Below are positions 1 to 8,441 of a stretch of DNA of 64,000 nucleotides, piece by piece. The notes beneath the pieces are model-generated. The model searched no databases. It was not told the origin of the DNA and saw only the letters and a list, made by a program, of their open reading frames with translations. Numbering within the stretch: position 1 is the stretch's first letter; each line of letters starts with the position of its first letter. Source of the DNA: Phytohalomonas tamaricis. Lineage in GTDB: Bacteria; Pseudomonadota; Gammaproteobacteria; Pseudomonadales; Halomonadaceae. The DNA lies in NCBI RefSeq assembly GCF_003012345.1, contig NZ_PVRV01000021.1, forward strand, positions 235,394 to 299,393, in the 5' to 3' direction. The position numbers and the translations under genes are program-made.

Positions 1-113
1 GAACGTTTGAGGCGGTATTCATAGTCACAGGAACAAAATACGCCAAACGCCTCACAGACCATTTCTACCGGCTCCTGCTCGCTTAACTGTTCTATCAGCG
101 CGTACGATTCAGT
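1..113 (-). pseudogene. IS3-family transposase orfB, 5' part only (runs off window)
   Basis: Reading the minus strand from about 113 down to 1 gives a peptide containing LIEQLSEQEPVEMVCEAFGV, the typical start of the catalytic OrfB of IS3-family elements. It lies in a different frame from the orfA just upstream, as expected for the programmed frameshift that makes OrfAB. The rest lies outside the window, so its integrity cannot be judged, but the partner orfA carries a stop codon. Confidence 0.6.
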
Positions 114-403
114 TCTTCCGACATCAAGAGAGCAGTAGCCTTTTTTAATATCATCTTTTCCCTCTCCAGGCGATGAATCCGGGCTTCCAGTTCCTGTATC
201 CGCTGTTGCTCCGGCGTCAGTGCCTTGGATGTGGGCGAGATACCGTCACACTCCTCGGCAAGCTGCTTTAGCCAGCGTCACAGGACGCTTTCCACTACGC
301 CGAGCGAGCGGCTAGTTTCAGTGATGGAATAGCCTTGGTCCAGCACCAGGCAGGTTGCTTCCTGCTTGAACTCCGGTGTGAAAGAACGTCGCTTTCTGGT
401 CAT
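95..403 (-). pseudogene. IS3-family transposase orfA with internal stop
   Basis: The minus strand from the ATG at 401-403 reads MTRKRRSFTPEFKQEATCLV, then a helix-turn-helix region, and later a leucine-zipper-like stretch (EQQRIQELEARIHRLEREK), the layout of an IS3-family OrfA (about 100 codons). After LGVVESVL there is an in-frame TGA where the family has an arginine or similar residue just before RWLKQL, so OrfA cannot be made in full without readthrough. The element is probably immobile unless the stop is suppressed. Confidence 0.7.
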
Positions 404-439
404 CAGATACCTCGTTAAGGGTGGCAAGGGTACCATCTA

Positions 440-475
440 TATGAGTGTCCGGTTTTATTAAACAACTACACCACT
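440..475. repeat. Probable outer end of the IS3-family element
   Basis: Upstream of orfA, the minus strand reads TGTAGTTGTTTAATAAAACC followed by GGACA, a TG-starting end typical of IS3-family inverted repeats. The opposite end is outside the window, so the exact border and any target duplication cannot be checked. Confidence 0.4.
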
Positions 476-477
476 CT

Positions 478-517
478 TAGAAAGCTAAGCGAGGTCGTAG
501 AAAGCTAAGCGAGGTCG
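478..517. repeat. 20-bp direct repeat, two perfect copies
   Basis: The unit TAGAAAGCTAAGCGAGGTCG occurs at 478-497 and immediately again at 498-517. It sits just outside the IS end. Nothing else is recognisable between the IS and the ohrR promoter. Confidence 0.85.
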
Positions 518-716
518 GCTCAGCGAATTTTCCATGCTGTCTATCCTAAGAATGAGACGACCAGCTCAACGCCCCGCTGCCAGTTCCCGAGTCTGAGATG
601 TTGAGAGACCTAGCTGTACCCTCAAATAGCTTAAGATTCGCGTCATTACCGGCTGGAGCATGTCTGGTTCATGGCTTGACGAGAAAGTCATAAATTAAGG
701 GTTAAAATAGCTTGCA

Positions 717-738
717 ATTAAATCGCGCACTACCTAGT
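717..738. promoter_or_regulatory. Candidate OhrR operator upstream of ohrR
   Basis: ATTAAATCGCGCACTAC (717-733) is matched, as reverse complement, by the site at 1302-1318 upstream of ohr with 15 of 17 identities. It overlaps a possible TTG start at 712 and lies 10-30 bases before the ATG at 748, where a repressor would block transcription. Autoregulation of ohrR by OhrR is established in the family; the binding here is inferred. Confidence 0.6.
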
Positions 739-747
739 ATTGTCTGC

Positions 748-1218
748 ATGAACACTACAGACCAGCATACCCAGAACACTACTGATTCACCGCCTGCCGT
801 AGAGGCTCAGCTCTGCTTCGCGCTGTACTCCACGGGCCTGGCGATGAATAAGCTCTACCGCAAGTTGTTGCGTGAGCTGAATCTTACCTATCCGCAGTAT
901 CTGGTGATGCTGGTACTGTGGCAGCGTGACCGCCAAACGGTATCGGAGATCGGCGAGCAGCTGTTTCTCGACTCGGCGACTCTGACACCGCTGCTCAAGC
1001 GTTTGGAAACAGCGGGACTTCTGACCCGCCAACGTGCCCGGCAGGACGAGCGTCAGGTCGAGGTTGCTCTGACGGACGCGGGGCGCGAGCTGCGCCGGCG
1101 TGCAGCAGCCTTACCTGAGGCAGTGACCTGTGCCAGCCAGTGTACGCCACAGGAACTTCAGTCGCTGCATGACGAGTTGCTGAGGCTACGCAATCGGTTG
1201 AACAGCGCTGTCGATTAG
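748..1218 (+). CDS. ohrR: Organic hydroperoxide sensor/repressor OhrR (MarR family)
   Basis: A MarR-family winged-helix repressor of 156 residues that senses organic hydroperoxides through cysteine oxidation and controls ohr. The reactive N-terminal cysteine is visible in QLCFALYST (Cys23), and there are C-terminal cysteines at 128 and 132. This is the pattern of two-Cys OhrR proteins such as that of Xanthomonas, where the sensing Cys forms a disulfide with a C-terminal Cys. The recognition-helix region is [18 protein letters not shown], followed by the wing [10 protein letters not shown] chose the ATG at 748 over the TTG at 712 because the upstream start would place a palindromic operator inside the gene. 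The ohr gene follows on the same strand after 150 bases with its own copy of the operator. Confidence 0.9.
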   Translation: MNTTDQHTQNTTDSPPAVEAQLCFALYSTGLAMNKLYRKLLRELNLTYPQYLVMLVLWQRDRQTVSEIGEQLFLDSATLTPLLKRLETAGLLTRQRARQDERQVEVALTDAGRELRRRAAALPEAVTCASQCTPQELQSLHDELLRLRNRLNSAVD

Positions 1219-1296
1219 TCGGCGCCGCTCAGCGAAGAAGGAAGAATACGGCAGCAACATAAGCCGTAGCCGATGAGGCGCTAAATTTTTTAACCA

Positions 1297-1318
1297 ATTA
1301 AGTAGTGCGCTATTTAAT
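1297..1318. promoter_or_regulatory. Candidate OhrR operator upstream of ohr
   Basis: A 22-base near-palindrome begins ATTAAG and ends TTTAAT around a TAGTGCGCTA core; 18 of 22 positions are self-complementary. It is the inverted counterpart of the site before ohrR. It lies 50-70 bases before the ohr start, and a second partial element (GCTACTTAA) follows. Confidence 0.65.
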
Positions 1319-1368
1319 CGCCAGCTACTTAACAAAGAATCACCCACCACACAGCAAGGAGTTACATC

Positions 1369-1797
1369 ATGACCATCGAAAACGTTCTCTACCGCGCCCA
1401 CGCTCAGGCCACCGGCGGTCGTGACGGCCGTGCCGTCTCCTCCGACGATCAGCTCGACGTGCGCCTCACCACGCCACGTGAACTCGGCGGTGCTGGCGGT
1501 ACAGGCACCAACCCCGAGCAGTTATTCGCGGCCGGCTACTCGGCATGCTTCCTCGGCGCGCTGAAATTCGTCGCGGCTCAGGAGAGGGTCAAGCTGCCGC
1601 CCAACGTCCGCGTCGAAGGCAGCGTCGGCATCGGCCAGGTCCCGACCGGCTTCGCCATCGAGGTGGCACTGAGCATCTTCCTGCCCGGCCTGGCCCGCGA
1701 GCAGGCCCAGGCGCTGGTCGACAAGGCCCATGTGGTCTGCCCCTACTCCAACGCCACCCGCGGCAACATCGACGTCACTCTGGAAGTACATGTCTGA
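1369..1797 (+). CDS. ohr: Organic hydroperoxide resistance protein Ohr
   Basis: A thiol peroxidase of 142 residues, the usual size of Ohr/OsmC-family proteins, that reduces organic hydroperoxides to alcohols in the cytoplasm using lipoyl-protein or dithiol electrons. The two catalytic cysteines are visible: Cys60 in [10 protein letters not shown] and Cys124 in [12 protein letters not shown], the motifs that separate Ohr from OsmC. A clear ribosome site (AAGGAG) precedes the ATG. It lies next to ohrR and behind a copy of the same palindrome, so induction by organic peroxides through OhrR oxidation is expected. Confidence 0.95.
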   Translation: MTIENVLYRAHAQATGGRDGRAVSSDDQLDVRLTTPRELGGAGGTGTNPEQLFAAGYSACFLGALKFVAAQERVKLPPNVRVEGSVGIGQVPTGFAIEVALSIFLPGLAREQAQALVDKAHVVCPYSNATRGNIDVTLEVHV

Positions 1798-1885
1798 ACC
1801 GAGTCTGCACTGAGGCCGACCGCGGCGCATGACGCGACGGCGACCTCTCACCCCTGAGAAAGCCTGAGAACGAAGGAGTTTCACA

Positions 1886-2905
1886 ATGAAAACGATCCAT
1901 AAGCCTCTTGCCGGTATCGCCCTCGCCATCGCCGCCAGCGGCGCGTTTGCCGCCGACAACGGCTATATCGAACGCAATACCCAAACGTTTCTCGATCAGC
2001 TCGCCGCCAGCGGTGGCAAACCGATTGAGCAACTTTCGCCCAAAGAAGCCCGCGCCGTGTTGGCCGGTGCGCAGTCTTCGGTCAAGGTCGATCTTTCCGG
2101 CGTCACGGTGGAATCAAAGGCAATCACGGTCGATGGCGAGAGGATCAATCTCAAGATCGTCCGCCCCGAACACGCCGAGGGCCATCTGCCGGCCTTCATG
2201 TTCTTCCACGGCGGCGGCTGGGTGCTGGGCGACTTCCCTACCCACGAGCGGCTGATTCATGACCTGGTGGTCAACTCCGGTGCGGTAGCGGTCTATGTCG
2301 ACTACACGCCTTCTCCTGAAGCGCACTATCCGGTGGCGATTACCCAGGCCTACCGCGCCACCCGCTGGGTCGCCGAGCACGGCAATGAGATCAATGTCGA
2401 CGGCTCACGGCTGGCAGTGGCCGGCAACAGCGTCGGCGGCAACATGGCTGCCGTCGTCAGTCTGATGGCGAAGGAGAATGGTACTCCGCAGTTGCGCTAC
2501 CAGGCGCTGCTGTGGCCGGTGACGGATGCCAGCTTCGATACCGCTTCTTATAATCAGTTTGCGCAGGGCTACTTCCTGACCAAGCCGATGATGGAGTGGT
2601 TCTGGGACAGCTACACCACCGACCCCGAGCAGCGCGCCAACATTCACGCCTCGCCGCTGCGCGCCAGCCTTGATCAGCTCAAGGGCTTACCCCCGGCGCT
2701 GGTCCAGACTGCCGGCAACGATGTGCTTCGTGACGAAGGTGAGGCTTACGCGGCCAGGCTCAACGCTGCCGGCGTGCCGGTTACCGCAGTGCGCTACGAG
2801 GGCATGATTCATGACTACGGCCTGCTCAACCCCTTAAGTGACATTCCCGAAGTGCAGGCGGCGATGCGCCAGGCCGGTGAAGAGCTTAAGGTGCACCTAC
2901 AGTAA
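1886..2905 (+). CDS. Exported alpha/beta hydrolase (HSL/acetyl-esterase type)
   Basis: A 339-residue esterase with a signal peptide (about residues 1-22, ending AFAAD), so probably periplasmic or secreted. The hormone-sensitive-lipase family motifs are clear: HGGGW at about 108-112 (oxyanion hole), GNSVGG with the nucleophilic Ser at about 182, an Asp in the NDVLRDEG stretch and the catalytic His in MIHDYG. It follows ohr by 88 bases on the same strand and has its own GGAG ribosome site, so co-transcription is possible. Esterases of this kind commonly sit behind ohr in proteobacteria. The substrate is unknown. Confidence 0.85.
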   Translation: MKTIHKPLAGIALAIAASGAFAADNGYIERNTQTFLDQLAASGGKPIEQLSPKEARAVLAGAQSSVKVDLSGVTVESKAITVDGERINLKIVRPEHAEGHLPAFMFFHGGGWVLGDFPTHERLIHDLVVNSGAVAVYVDYTPSPEAHYPVAITQAYRATRWVAEHGNEINVDGSRLAVAGNSVGGNMAAVVSLMAKENGTPQLRYQALLWPVTDASFDTASYNQFAQGYFLTKPMMEWFWDSYTTDPEQRANIHASPLRASLDQLKGLPPALVQTAGNDVLRDEGEAYAARLNAAGVPVTAVRYEGMIHDYGLLNPLSDIPEVQAAMRQAGEELKVHLQ

Positions 2906-3256
2906 ATACCCATCACGGCCAAGGGCCAAACGGTGAAGGGCTGGGAGCGATCCCGGTCCTTTGATTTTCTGCGGTCAAGAGCTAGCAACCGCCTGATATT
3001 CCCAGCGCATGGCCAGGTAGAAACACTGGTGCTCAAGTGGAAATTTCTCCAACGTCATTTTCTTCATATCCGTTGGACCCATAGAAGGGACAAGTCTGAA
3101 AACGATCTGGAAATCATATGTAATCAAAAACCGATCCTCTGCATCCCCGCCTCCTCTCTCGATGTCCGAAATCGCCGTGAATATGTCATTTCTCGGCACG
3201 GCCGCGCCGCATAAAGTCATGAAACCGACATTGACCGCGCTGCGGGAGACAAAAAG
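2906..3256. other. Intergenic stretch without a recognisable gene
   Basis: About 350 bases between the esterase and the SDR fragment. Short open frames exist on both strands (2933-3214 plus, 2975-3220 minus) but neither shows a recognisable family, good ribosome site or domain. It may be the remains of a gene. Confidence 0.4.
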
Positions 3257-3464
3257 ATGACCACTTCGATTGGACAGGGAACCGCACTCATCACGGGAGC
3301 ATCGTCAGTTATCGGCGCCGTCTACGCCAAGCGGCTGGCAGAGAGAGGCTATGACCTGATCCTCGTGGCAAGAAACCGGCAGCGCCTCGTCGATCTCGCC
3401 AATGCCATCTCCAACGAGAACGGTCGCGCCGTCGAGACCATGGCGGCTGACCTCAATAATCGTG
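3257..3464 (+). pseudogene. Short-chain dehydrogenase, N-terminal fragment only
   Basis: The first 69 codons encode the start of an NAD(P)-binding SDR: TALITGASSVIG (the glycine-rich loop, with Val where Gly is usual) followed by AKRLAERGYDLILVARN and an acidic AADL stretch. Homology stops abruptly at about 3464, and the frame continues through unrelated sequence that includes the promoter region of the sigma-factor gene. A normal SDR has about 250 residues, so this is a truncated remnant. Confidence 0.75.
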
Positions 3465-3603
3465 AACCGAAGTATCAGTTTCGGTGGCGGGGAAGAATTC
3501 TGGGTCATGTCTGCTCCAGGGAACGTGGCCTGAATGGAGCGAGTAGGACGACGCTGCCAGTGCTTTATTCCCGCCCGTCGAATTCCACCGCCGAAAGATT
3601 GCG

Positions 3604-3627
3604 ATTCCCTTGCAGACAGAAGGGAAT
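3604..3627. promoter_or_regulatory. Inverted repeat upstream of the ECF sigma gene
   Basis: Perfect 8-base arms ATTCCCTT (3604-3611) and AAGGGAAT (3620-3627) separated by 8 bases lie 55 bases before the sigma-factor start. The site could be an operator or an RNA hairpin in the leader. No regulator can be assigned. Confidence 0.4.
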
Positions 3628-3681
3628 AGAATTTCAGCCGGTTCGTCTTACAGCGACGTCCTTCGATACGCTGGACCACCC

Positions 3682-4203
3682 ATGAACCCACCTGATGACG
3701 ATCAACTGCGCGAAGTTCTGCCGCGTCTACGGCGCTTCGCCCTGTCGCTGACTCAGAACCCCAACGATGCCGATGACCTGGTGCAGTCGACGATGGAAAA
3801 AGCGATCGGCCACTGGCAGCGTCGCCGTCCCGATGGCGATCTACGCGCCTGGCTGTTTTCGATCCTGTATCGACAGTTCATCGATGGTCGACGTCGCGCC
3901 GGACGCTACGCGCGGCTCATGCAGCTATTCACCAGCGATCCTCAGACCAGCGCCTCGACGGAAGATATCGTCGTGGCCAATGCCACCTGGGAGGCGTTCG
4001 ATCGACTTCCTCCCGAACATCGCGCCCTGCTCATGCTCGTCTCGGTGGAGGGGCTGAGCTACCGCGAAGTGAGCGAAACACTGAATATTCCGATAGGTAC
4101 GGTGATGTCGCGATTGTCCCGAGCACGCCGATCTCTGCGCGATCTGGACGAAGGCACATCGCACGAAAAGCACTCGTCACCGTCACTCAGGAGACTCAAA
4201 TGA
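3682..4203 (+). CDS. ECF-type RNA polymerase sigma factor
   Basis: A 173-residue sigma-70 family protein with only regions 2 and 4. Region 2 spans about residues 29-76 (ADDLVQSTMEKAI, then LRAWLFSILYRQFIDGRRR) and region 4 about 106-150 (LPPEHRALLMLVSVEGLSYREV, then the helix-turn-helix IGTVMSRLSRARRSLR). The ATG at 3682 fits the family N-terminus; longer upstream frames add an unrelated extension. The stop overlaps the start of the next gene (ATGA), which encodes a membrane anti-sigma factor, so the pair forms a translationally coupled stress-signalling unit. The inducing signal is unknown. Confidence 0.9.
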   Translation: MNPPDDDQLREVLPRLRRFALSLTQNPNDADDLVQSTMEKAIGHWQRRRPDGDLRAWLFSILYRQFIDGRRRAGRYARLMQLFTSDPQTSASTEDIVVANATWEAFDRLPPEHRALLMLVSVEGLSYREVSETLNIPIGTVMSRLSRARRSLRDLDEGTSHEKHSSPSLRRLK

Positions 4204-5009
4204 ATCCACGTCATCCCTCCGAGCAGGATCTGCACGCCTATCTCGATGATCACTTGGATGCCGAACGCCGGCAGTGGGTCGAAACCTGGCTCCAGGCCAA
4301 TCCGGAGCAGGCGGCGGAGCTCGAAAAATGGCGCAAGGATGCACAGCACCTGCGTGCACGTTATGCCAACCCGGAACAGTGGCCGGCCAACTCATCGCTC
4401 GACCCGGCCGCGATCCGTCGCCGCCGGCGAACCACTCACCAGCGCTGGCTGGCGACGGCAGCCATGCTGGTCATGGCCCTGGGCATCGGTCTGACCGGCG
4501 GTTGGAAGGTCCACGACATGATGAGCCCGACTTCGCCCCCGCCGATGGCGGACGCCGTTCAGGCCTACCGCCTGTTCACCGACAGCATCTCGTTCGACGG
4601 GAACACGGCTATCGACGGGAAAAATATCGTCGCTGCGAGTGATACCACGCCCCCTGAGCCGACCAGCGACGATCAGGAACGAATCGCCAGGTTATTTCAG
4701 ACCCATTTCAGCGATGGGGTCATGCCGCCCGATCTCAGCGCCGCCGGCCTGGAGATGACCGATGCCCGGCTGCTCGCCACGGAGCAAGGACCTGCCGCGA
4801 TGGTGGTCTACCGCGATCAGACCGGACGCCAGATGATGATGTACATCCGCCCGCCGGGCGCCGGCAACCACATGCTGGAGCCGGGCAAGCGAATCGACGG
4901 CAAGCTCATGGCTCAGTACTGGTCGAAGGGCAACTACAACTATGCCATCGTCAGTCGGCCGGACGATCCCAATGCCGCGATGCTCGAACAGATGCTGCGC
5001 GAAAGTTGA
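4200..5009 (+). CDS. Membrane anti-sigma factor
   Basis: A 269-residue protein translationally coupled to the ECF sigma gene. The cytoplasmic N-terminal part (about 1-80, PSEQDLHAYLDDHLDAERR) has the compact helical anti-sigma layout. An arginine-rich stop-transfer (RRRRR at about 73-77) precedes one membrane segment (about 84-100), and a periplasmic domain of about 165 residues follows. No CHCC zinc motif is visible, so it is not a ZAS-type anti-sigma. Its periplasmic domain presumably senses the signal; that is inference from architecture. Confidence 0.8.
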   Translation: MNPRHPSEQDLHAYLDDHLDAERRQWVETWLQANPEQAAELEKWRKDAQHLRARYANPEQWPANSSLDPAAIRRRRRTTHQRWLATAAMLVMALGIGLTGGWKVHDMMSPTSPPPMADAVQAYRLFTDSISFDGNTAIDGKNIVAASDTTPPEPTSDDQERIARLFQTHFSDGVMPPDLSAAGLEMTDARLLATEQGPAAMVVYRDQTGRQMMMYIRPPGAGNHMLEPGKRIDGKLMAQYWSKGNYNYAIVSRPDDPNAAMLEQMLRES

Positions 5010-5013
5010 GATT

Positions 5014-5038
5014 CGGCGACATCCTGTGGATGTCGCCG
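5014..5038. terminator. Hairpin between convergent genes
   Basis: Perfect 11-base arms CGGCGACATCC and GGATGTCGCCG with a TGT loop lie just after the anti-sigma stop. There is no T-run, but the position between convergent genes suggests a bidirectional stop. Confidence 0.6.
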
Positions 5039-5081
5039 ATGCCGAACCCGGTGCCGGAGTTCGCGGGAATGCGCTGGGCCA

Positions 5082-5915
5082 TCAGCCGTCGGTCGAGCGC
5101 GTGAGCGTTTCCCATGTCTGGATCTCTTCGGCCATCGCTGACAGCTTTTCACGTACCAGCGTCAGCGCGTCGCTTCCCAGCAGCAGATGTGCCGGCGGCG
5201 TCTCGCTGTCGATGACGGTCAGCATCGCGCGGGCGGCCTTGGCCGGATCGCCAAGTTGCTGACCGCTTTTCTCCTCGCGGGCACGGCGAATCGGATCGAA
5301 CAGCGCGTCGTAGTCGGAAATCGAGCGCGGTGTGCGGGACATCGAACGGCCGGCCCAGTCGGTGCGAAACGAGCCGGGCGCCACGGCAGTGACGTGGATA
5401 TTGAACGGCTTCACTTCCTTGCCGAGCACCTCGGAGATTCCTTCCAGCGCAAACTTGCTGCCGCAGTAATAGCCAATGCCCGGCATGGTGATGAAGCCCC
5501 CCATCGACGTGATATTGAGGATGTGTCCGCGCCGGCGTGCGCGCATGTAGGGCAACACGGCCTTCGTCACGGCAACCGCGCCGAATACGTTCACGTCGAA
5601 CTGCCGACGCATCTCGACCAACGGGGATTCCTCCATAATCCCTTCGTGGCCGTAGCCGGCGTTGTTGACGAGAACATCGATCGCGCCGACGTTCGCTTCG
5701 GTGTCAGATACGACGTCGTCGATGGCATCGAAGTCGGTCACATCGAGCACCCGGCCCACCGCTTTCGCTGGATCGAGCCTTTCGAACGCTTGTCTGGCCT
5801 GTTCGCTGCGTACCGTGCCAACCACGTGATGGCCGGCAGCAAGCGCTTCCTGTGCCAGCGCCCGGCCAAAGCCGCTGCTGACGCCTGTGATGAGTAAGAG
5901 TTTGCCGGCAGACAT
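5082..5915 (-). CDS. Short-chain dehydrogenase/reductase
   Basis: A 277-residue classical-type SDR. The cofactor loop TGVSSGFG is at about 10-17, NNAG follows, and the active-site Ser and YCGSK (Tyr, Lys) are present, so the enzyme should be a functional NAD(P)-dependent oxidoreductase. It is transcribed divergently from an AraC-type regulator with a 111-base shared promoter region, the common arrangement in which the regulator controls the SDR. The substrate cannot be told from the sequence. Confidence 0.85.
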   Translation of the reverse strand: MSAGKLLLITGVSSGFGRALAQEALAAGHHVVGTVRSEQARQAFERLDPAKAVGRVLDVTDFDAIDDVVSDTEANVGAIDVLVNNAGYGHEGIMEESPLVEMRRQFDVNVFGAVAVTKAVLPYMRARRRGHILNITSMGGFITMPGIGYYCGSKFALEGISEVLGKEVKPFNIHVTAVAPGSFRTDWAGRSMSRTPRSISDYDALFDPIRRAREEKSGQQLGDPAKAARAMLTVIDSETPPAHLLLGSDALTLVREKLSAMAEEIQTWETLTRSTDG

Positions 5916-6026
5916 GCAAGTCGCTCCTGAGTATCAGTGGAAGATGCACATTACGCTTTTGCATTGTCTTCTTTCAGGCACGAAACTCTCCTATTATTGC
6001 CTATTCTTATAAATTCATCGGTACAC

Positions 6027-6983
6027 ATGAAGAAACCCATCCACGCCTCACAGTCGACCGAACAACGACAGATGGTGGCGTTGCTTCAGACGCTGGCGCC
6101 GAACGAGGGGTACAACCTGACCGCACTGCCCGACGTGCGTATCCTGCGTTCGGATCGTCCTCTGTCGCGGACCCCGGTCCTGTACGACCCAGGCATCGTT
6201 ATCGTGTGCCAGGGGCGAAAACGGGGCTTTTTCGGTGACCAGGTTTATCTGTACGACGAACAGCACTATCTGGCGGTCGCGGTGCCAGTACCATTCACGA
6301 TGGAAACCGAGGCGACGCCGGAACATCCGCTGCTGGCCATTTACATGCATCTGGATTTTCAGCTCGCCGCCGAACTGATGATCCAGATCGACCGCAATCA
6401 AACGCCGGCAAAGGAAGATGCGCCACAAAGTTTGATGTCCAGCCCCATGGATACTGCGCTGCGGGGATCCGTGGTGCGCTTTCTCGAAGCGATGAATCAG
6501 CCGCTCGACGCGGCGATTCTCGGCCCGGCTTTGGTAAGGGAGCTGTATTTTCGCGTGCTCACCGGCGCCCAGGGCAATGCGATGCGTGCGGCGCTGGCGA
6601 TGCAGGGGCAGTTCGGAAAGATCGGCAAGGCGCTACGCCGCATCCACGCGACCTATGCACAGCCGCTCGATCTGTCACAGCTGGCCAGTGAAGCCGGCAT
6701 GAGCGTTCCCACGTTCCACAACCACTTCAAAACCGTTACGCACACCTCGCCCATGCAGTACGTGAAATCCACCCGTCTGCATCAGGCACGTCTGTTGATG
6801 GTGCGTCAGGACATGACGGCGGAGGCTGCCTGCCATGCCGTGGGTTACATGAGCCCTTCGCAGTTCAATCGGGAATTCAAACGTCTTTTCGGATTGACGC
6901 CGGCCGCCGAGGCGAAGCGGATGCGGGAGAGTTTCGCGATACCGCCTGCGTTCGCCAGATCGGATTTCGTCTCGTCGCATTGA
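6027..6983 (+). CDS. AraC-family transcriptional regulator
   Basis: A 318-residue activator: an N-terminal AraC-type cupin/sensor domain (about 25-190, with RTPVLYDPGIVIVCQGRKRG) and two C-terminal helix-turn-helix motifs (about 205-305, LSQLASEAGMSVPTFHNHFK and the PSQFNREFKRLFG signature). The ATG at 6027 is chosen; an upstream GTG would lie inside the divergent promoter. It probably regulates the divergent SDR, as family members often do. Confidence 0.85.
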   Translation: MKKPIHASQSTEQRQMVALLQTLAPNEGYNLTALPDVRILRSDRPLSRTPVLYDPGIVIVCQGRKRGFFGDQVYLYDEQHYLAVAVPVPFTMETEATPEHPLLAIYMHLDFQLAAELMIQIDRNQTPAKEDAPQSLMSSPMDTALRGSVVRFLEAMNQPLDAAILGPALVRELYFRVLTGAQGNAMRAALAMQGQFGKIGKALRRIHATYAQPLDLSQLASEAGMSVPTFHNHFKTVTHTSPMQYVKSTRLHQARLLMVRQDMTAEAACHAVGYMSPSQFNREFKRLFGLTPAAEAKRMRESFAIPPAFARSDFVSSH

Positions 6984-6989
6984 GGTCGT

Positions 6990-7577
6990 TCAAGAAGCCG
7001 GGTGTCGCAGATCGTTCACGGACATCCATATTGCCGATATCAGGAAATAGATCGCGCCCAGCGCCGCATAGCCGGCCACATTGGTAATCAAAGGTGGCTC
7101 CGGTGATCGGGCCAACCAGATGAAGAAGGCGCCGACCCACGCAGACTGGACGCCGCTCAATATCATGACCATTGCCCACGGTGCCTCAAAACGCTTCCAG
7201 CGTCCGACGGCGCTACCCAGCTGCAGCAGGCCCGAGAGTATCGCCCAGGCGCCGAATACCGCGAGCACCGAGTTGTTGCTCATCTGCAGCGCCACGACCA
7301 CGGCGAGTGTCGCGAGACCACTGATGAAGACATTGATGGCCTGCATCCGATTATTGCCCAAGCCGCCGCTGCGTTCCGCATCGATAACATTGGCTACGGC
7401 ATCCCAAGCGGGATACACGATGAGCAAGGTCATCGCGAATAGCGAAGATGGGCAGCCCAGCGTGAAGGCAGCTTCTGCCCATGCGGCTGCAAAGCCCGCG
7501 CGGAAGAAGTAATAACACTTGAGCCATTCCTCCTGACTGGCGAAGGTGAAGCCTGTGTAACCATTCATCATCGGCAT
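6990..7577 (-). CDS. Polytopic membrane protein of unknown function
   Basis: A 195-residue hydrophobic protein with about five membrane segments (around 28-50, 85-105, 110-125, 138-160, 165-185). It resembles small DUF308-like integral membrane proteins in layout. No catalytic motif or transporter signature is seen. It lies convergent with the AraC gene, ends within 7 bases of it, and is 90 bases away from the molybdopterin gene on the same strand. Function unknown. Confidence 0.65.
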   Translation of the reverse strand: MPMMNGYTGFTFASQEEWLKCYYFFRAGFAAAWAEAAFTLGCPSSLFAMTLLIVYPAWDAVANVIDAERSGGLGNNRMQAINVFISGLATLAVVVALQMSNNSVLAVFGAWAILSGLLQLGSAVGRWKRFEAPWAMVMILSGVQSAWVGAFFIWLARSPEPPLITNVAGYAALGAIYFLISAIWMSVNDLRHPAS

Positions 7578-7667
7578 CCGGCTAGTAAGTAGCCTTGAGG
7601 AACAAACGGAATAAGGCGCATATTGTCATGCCCACTTGGGGTCGAGTATCGAGGTCGACTACACCGC

Positions 7668-8441
7668 TTAGATCCCGGCGTACCACTCGTATCCCCGGTC
7701 TTCCCAGAAGCCACCCTTGCCGCCCCATAACGCCGCGAAACTGTCGACGATCTCGATGTGCATGATGTACTTGGCCTGCTTGTAACCCAGCTGTCGTTCG
7801 ACTCTGAGACGCAGCGGTGCGCCGTGACCCACCGATAGATCCCGGTCATTCATCCGGTACGCGAGGATCGTCTGCGGGTGGAAAGCGTCGATGAGGTCGA
7901 TACTTTCATAGTATCGACCACTGCCGTCGAGCGTCTTTTCGAGCTCGTCAGCGCAATGGAAGACCGCGAATCGCGCCGAGGGCTTGAGTCCGGTCGCAGC
8001 CAGGAGACTTCCGAGCGGAACACCGGTCCATTTGGCGATGGCACTCCACCCTTCGACGCAGTCATGACAAGTAATCTGGGTGCGTGCAGGAAGCTTCTTG
8101 AGGTCTGCCAGCGAGAGCTCCAGCGGGCGGTCGACGAGCCCGTCGATCTTCAACCGCCAGTTGGCGAAGTTGCCCTCGACTAGCTGCGCATACGCCTCGC
8201 CGTCCGGGGCGCTGGTTCCGTTCACGCGGAACGCTGGCGAGATGTCCGTTTCGGCAAATTCGCGGGCGAGCGCGTCACGGCCCAGAAGCAGTCTCTGGGC
8301 TCTCATGGTCAGCTTCTCGGCGGAGCGAATCACGCCTCCCACTTCAGGATTCTGTTCCAGCCTGTCGCAGCCGGACAGCGCGAGCGCGCTCACGCCCAGA
8401 GCGCTGCCGATCAGAAAGCGACGGCGCGTAAGATCTGTCAT
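7668..8441 (-). CDS. Tat-exported molybdopterin-dependent oxidoreductase (sulfite-oxidase fold)
   Basis: A 257-residue periplasmic enzyme of the sulfite oxidase/MsrP fold. The N-terminus has a twin-arginine signal (TRRRFLIG) and a lipobox-like LSGC at about 22-25, so it may be lipid-anchored. The molybdenum-ligating cysteine lies in TCHDCVEGWSAIAKWTGVPL; RYYESIDL and YKQAKYIMHIEIVDS are typical of the family C-terminus. Its start overlaps the stop of the upstream cytochrome b gene (ATGA), so the two form an electron-transfer pair in the membrane. The physiological substrate (oxidised methionine, sulfite or another oxo compound) is not decided by the sequence. Confidence 0.85.
   Translation of the reverse strand: MTDLTRRRFLIGSALGVSALALSGCDRLEQNPEVGGVIRSAEKLTMRAQRLLLGRDALAREFAETDISPAFRVNGTSAPDGEAYAQLVEGNFANWRLKIDGLVDRPLELSLADLKKLPARTQITCHDCVEGWSAIAKWTGVPLGSLLAATGLKPSARFAVFHCADELEKTLDGSGRYYESIDLIDAFHPQTILAYRMNDRDLSVGHGAPLRLRVERQLGYKQAKYIMHIEIVDSFAALWGGKGGFWEDRGYEWYAGI

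Noticed and set aside
5187-5897. A 236-codon open frame on the plus strand
   Set aside because: It is the antisense shadow of the SDR at 5082-5915, which has intact cofactor and active-site motifs; the shadow has none.
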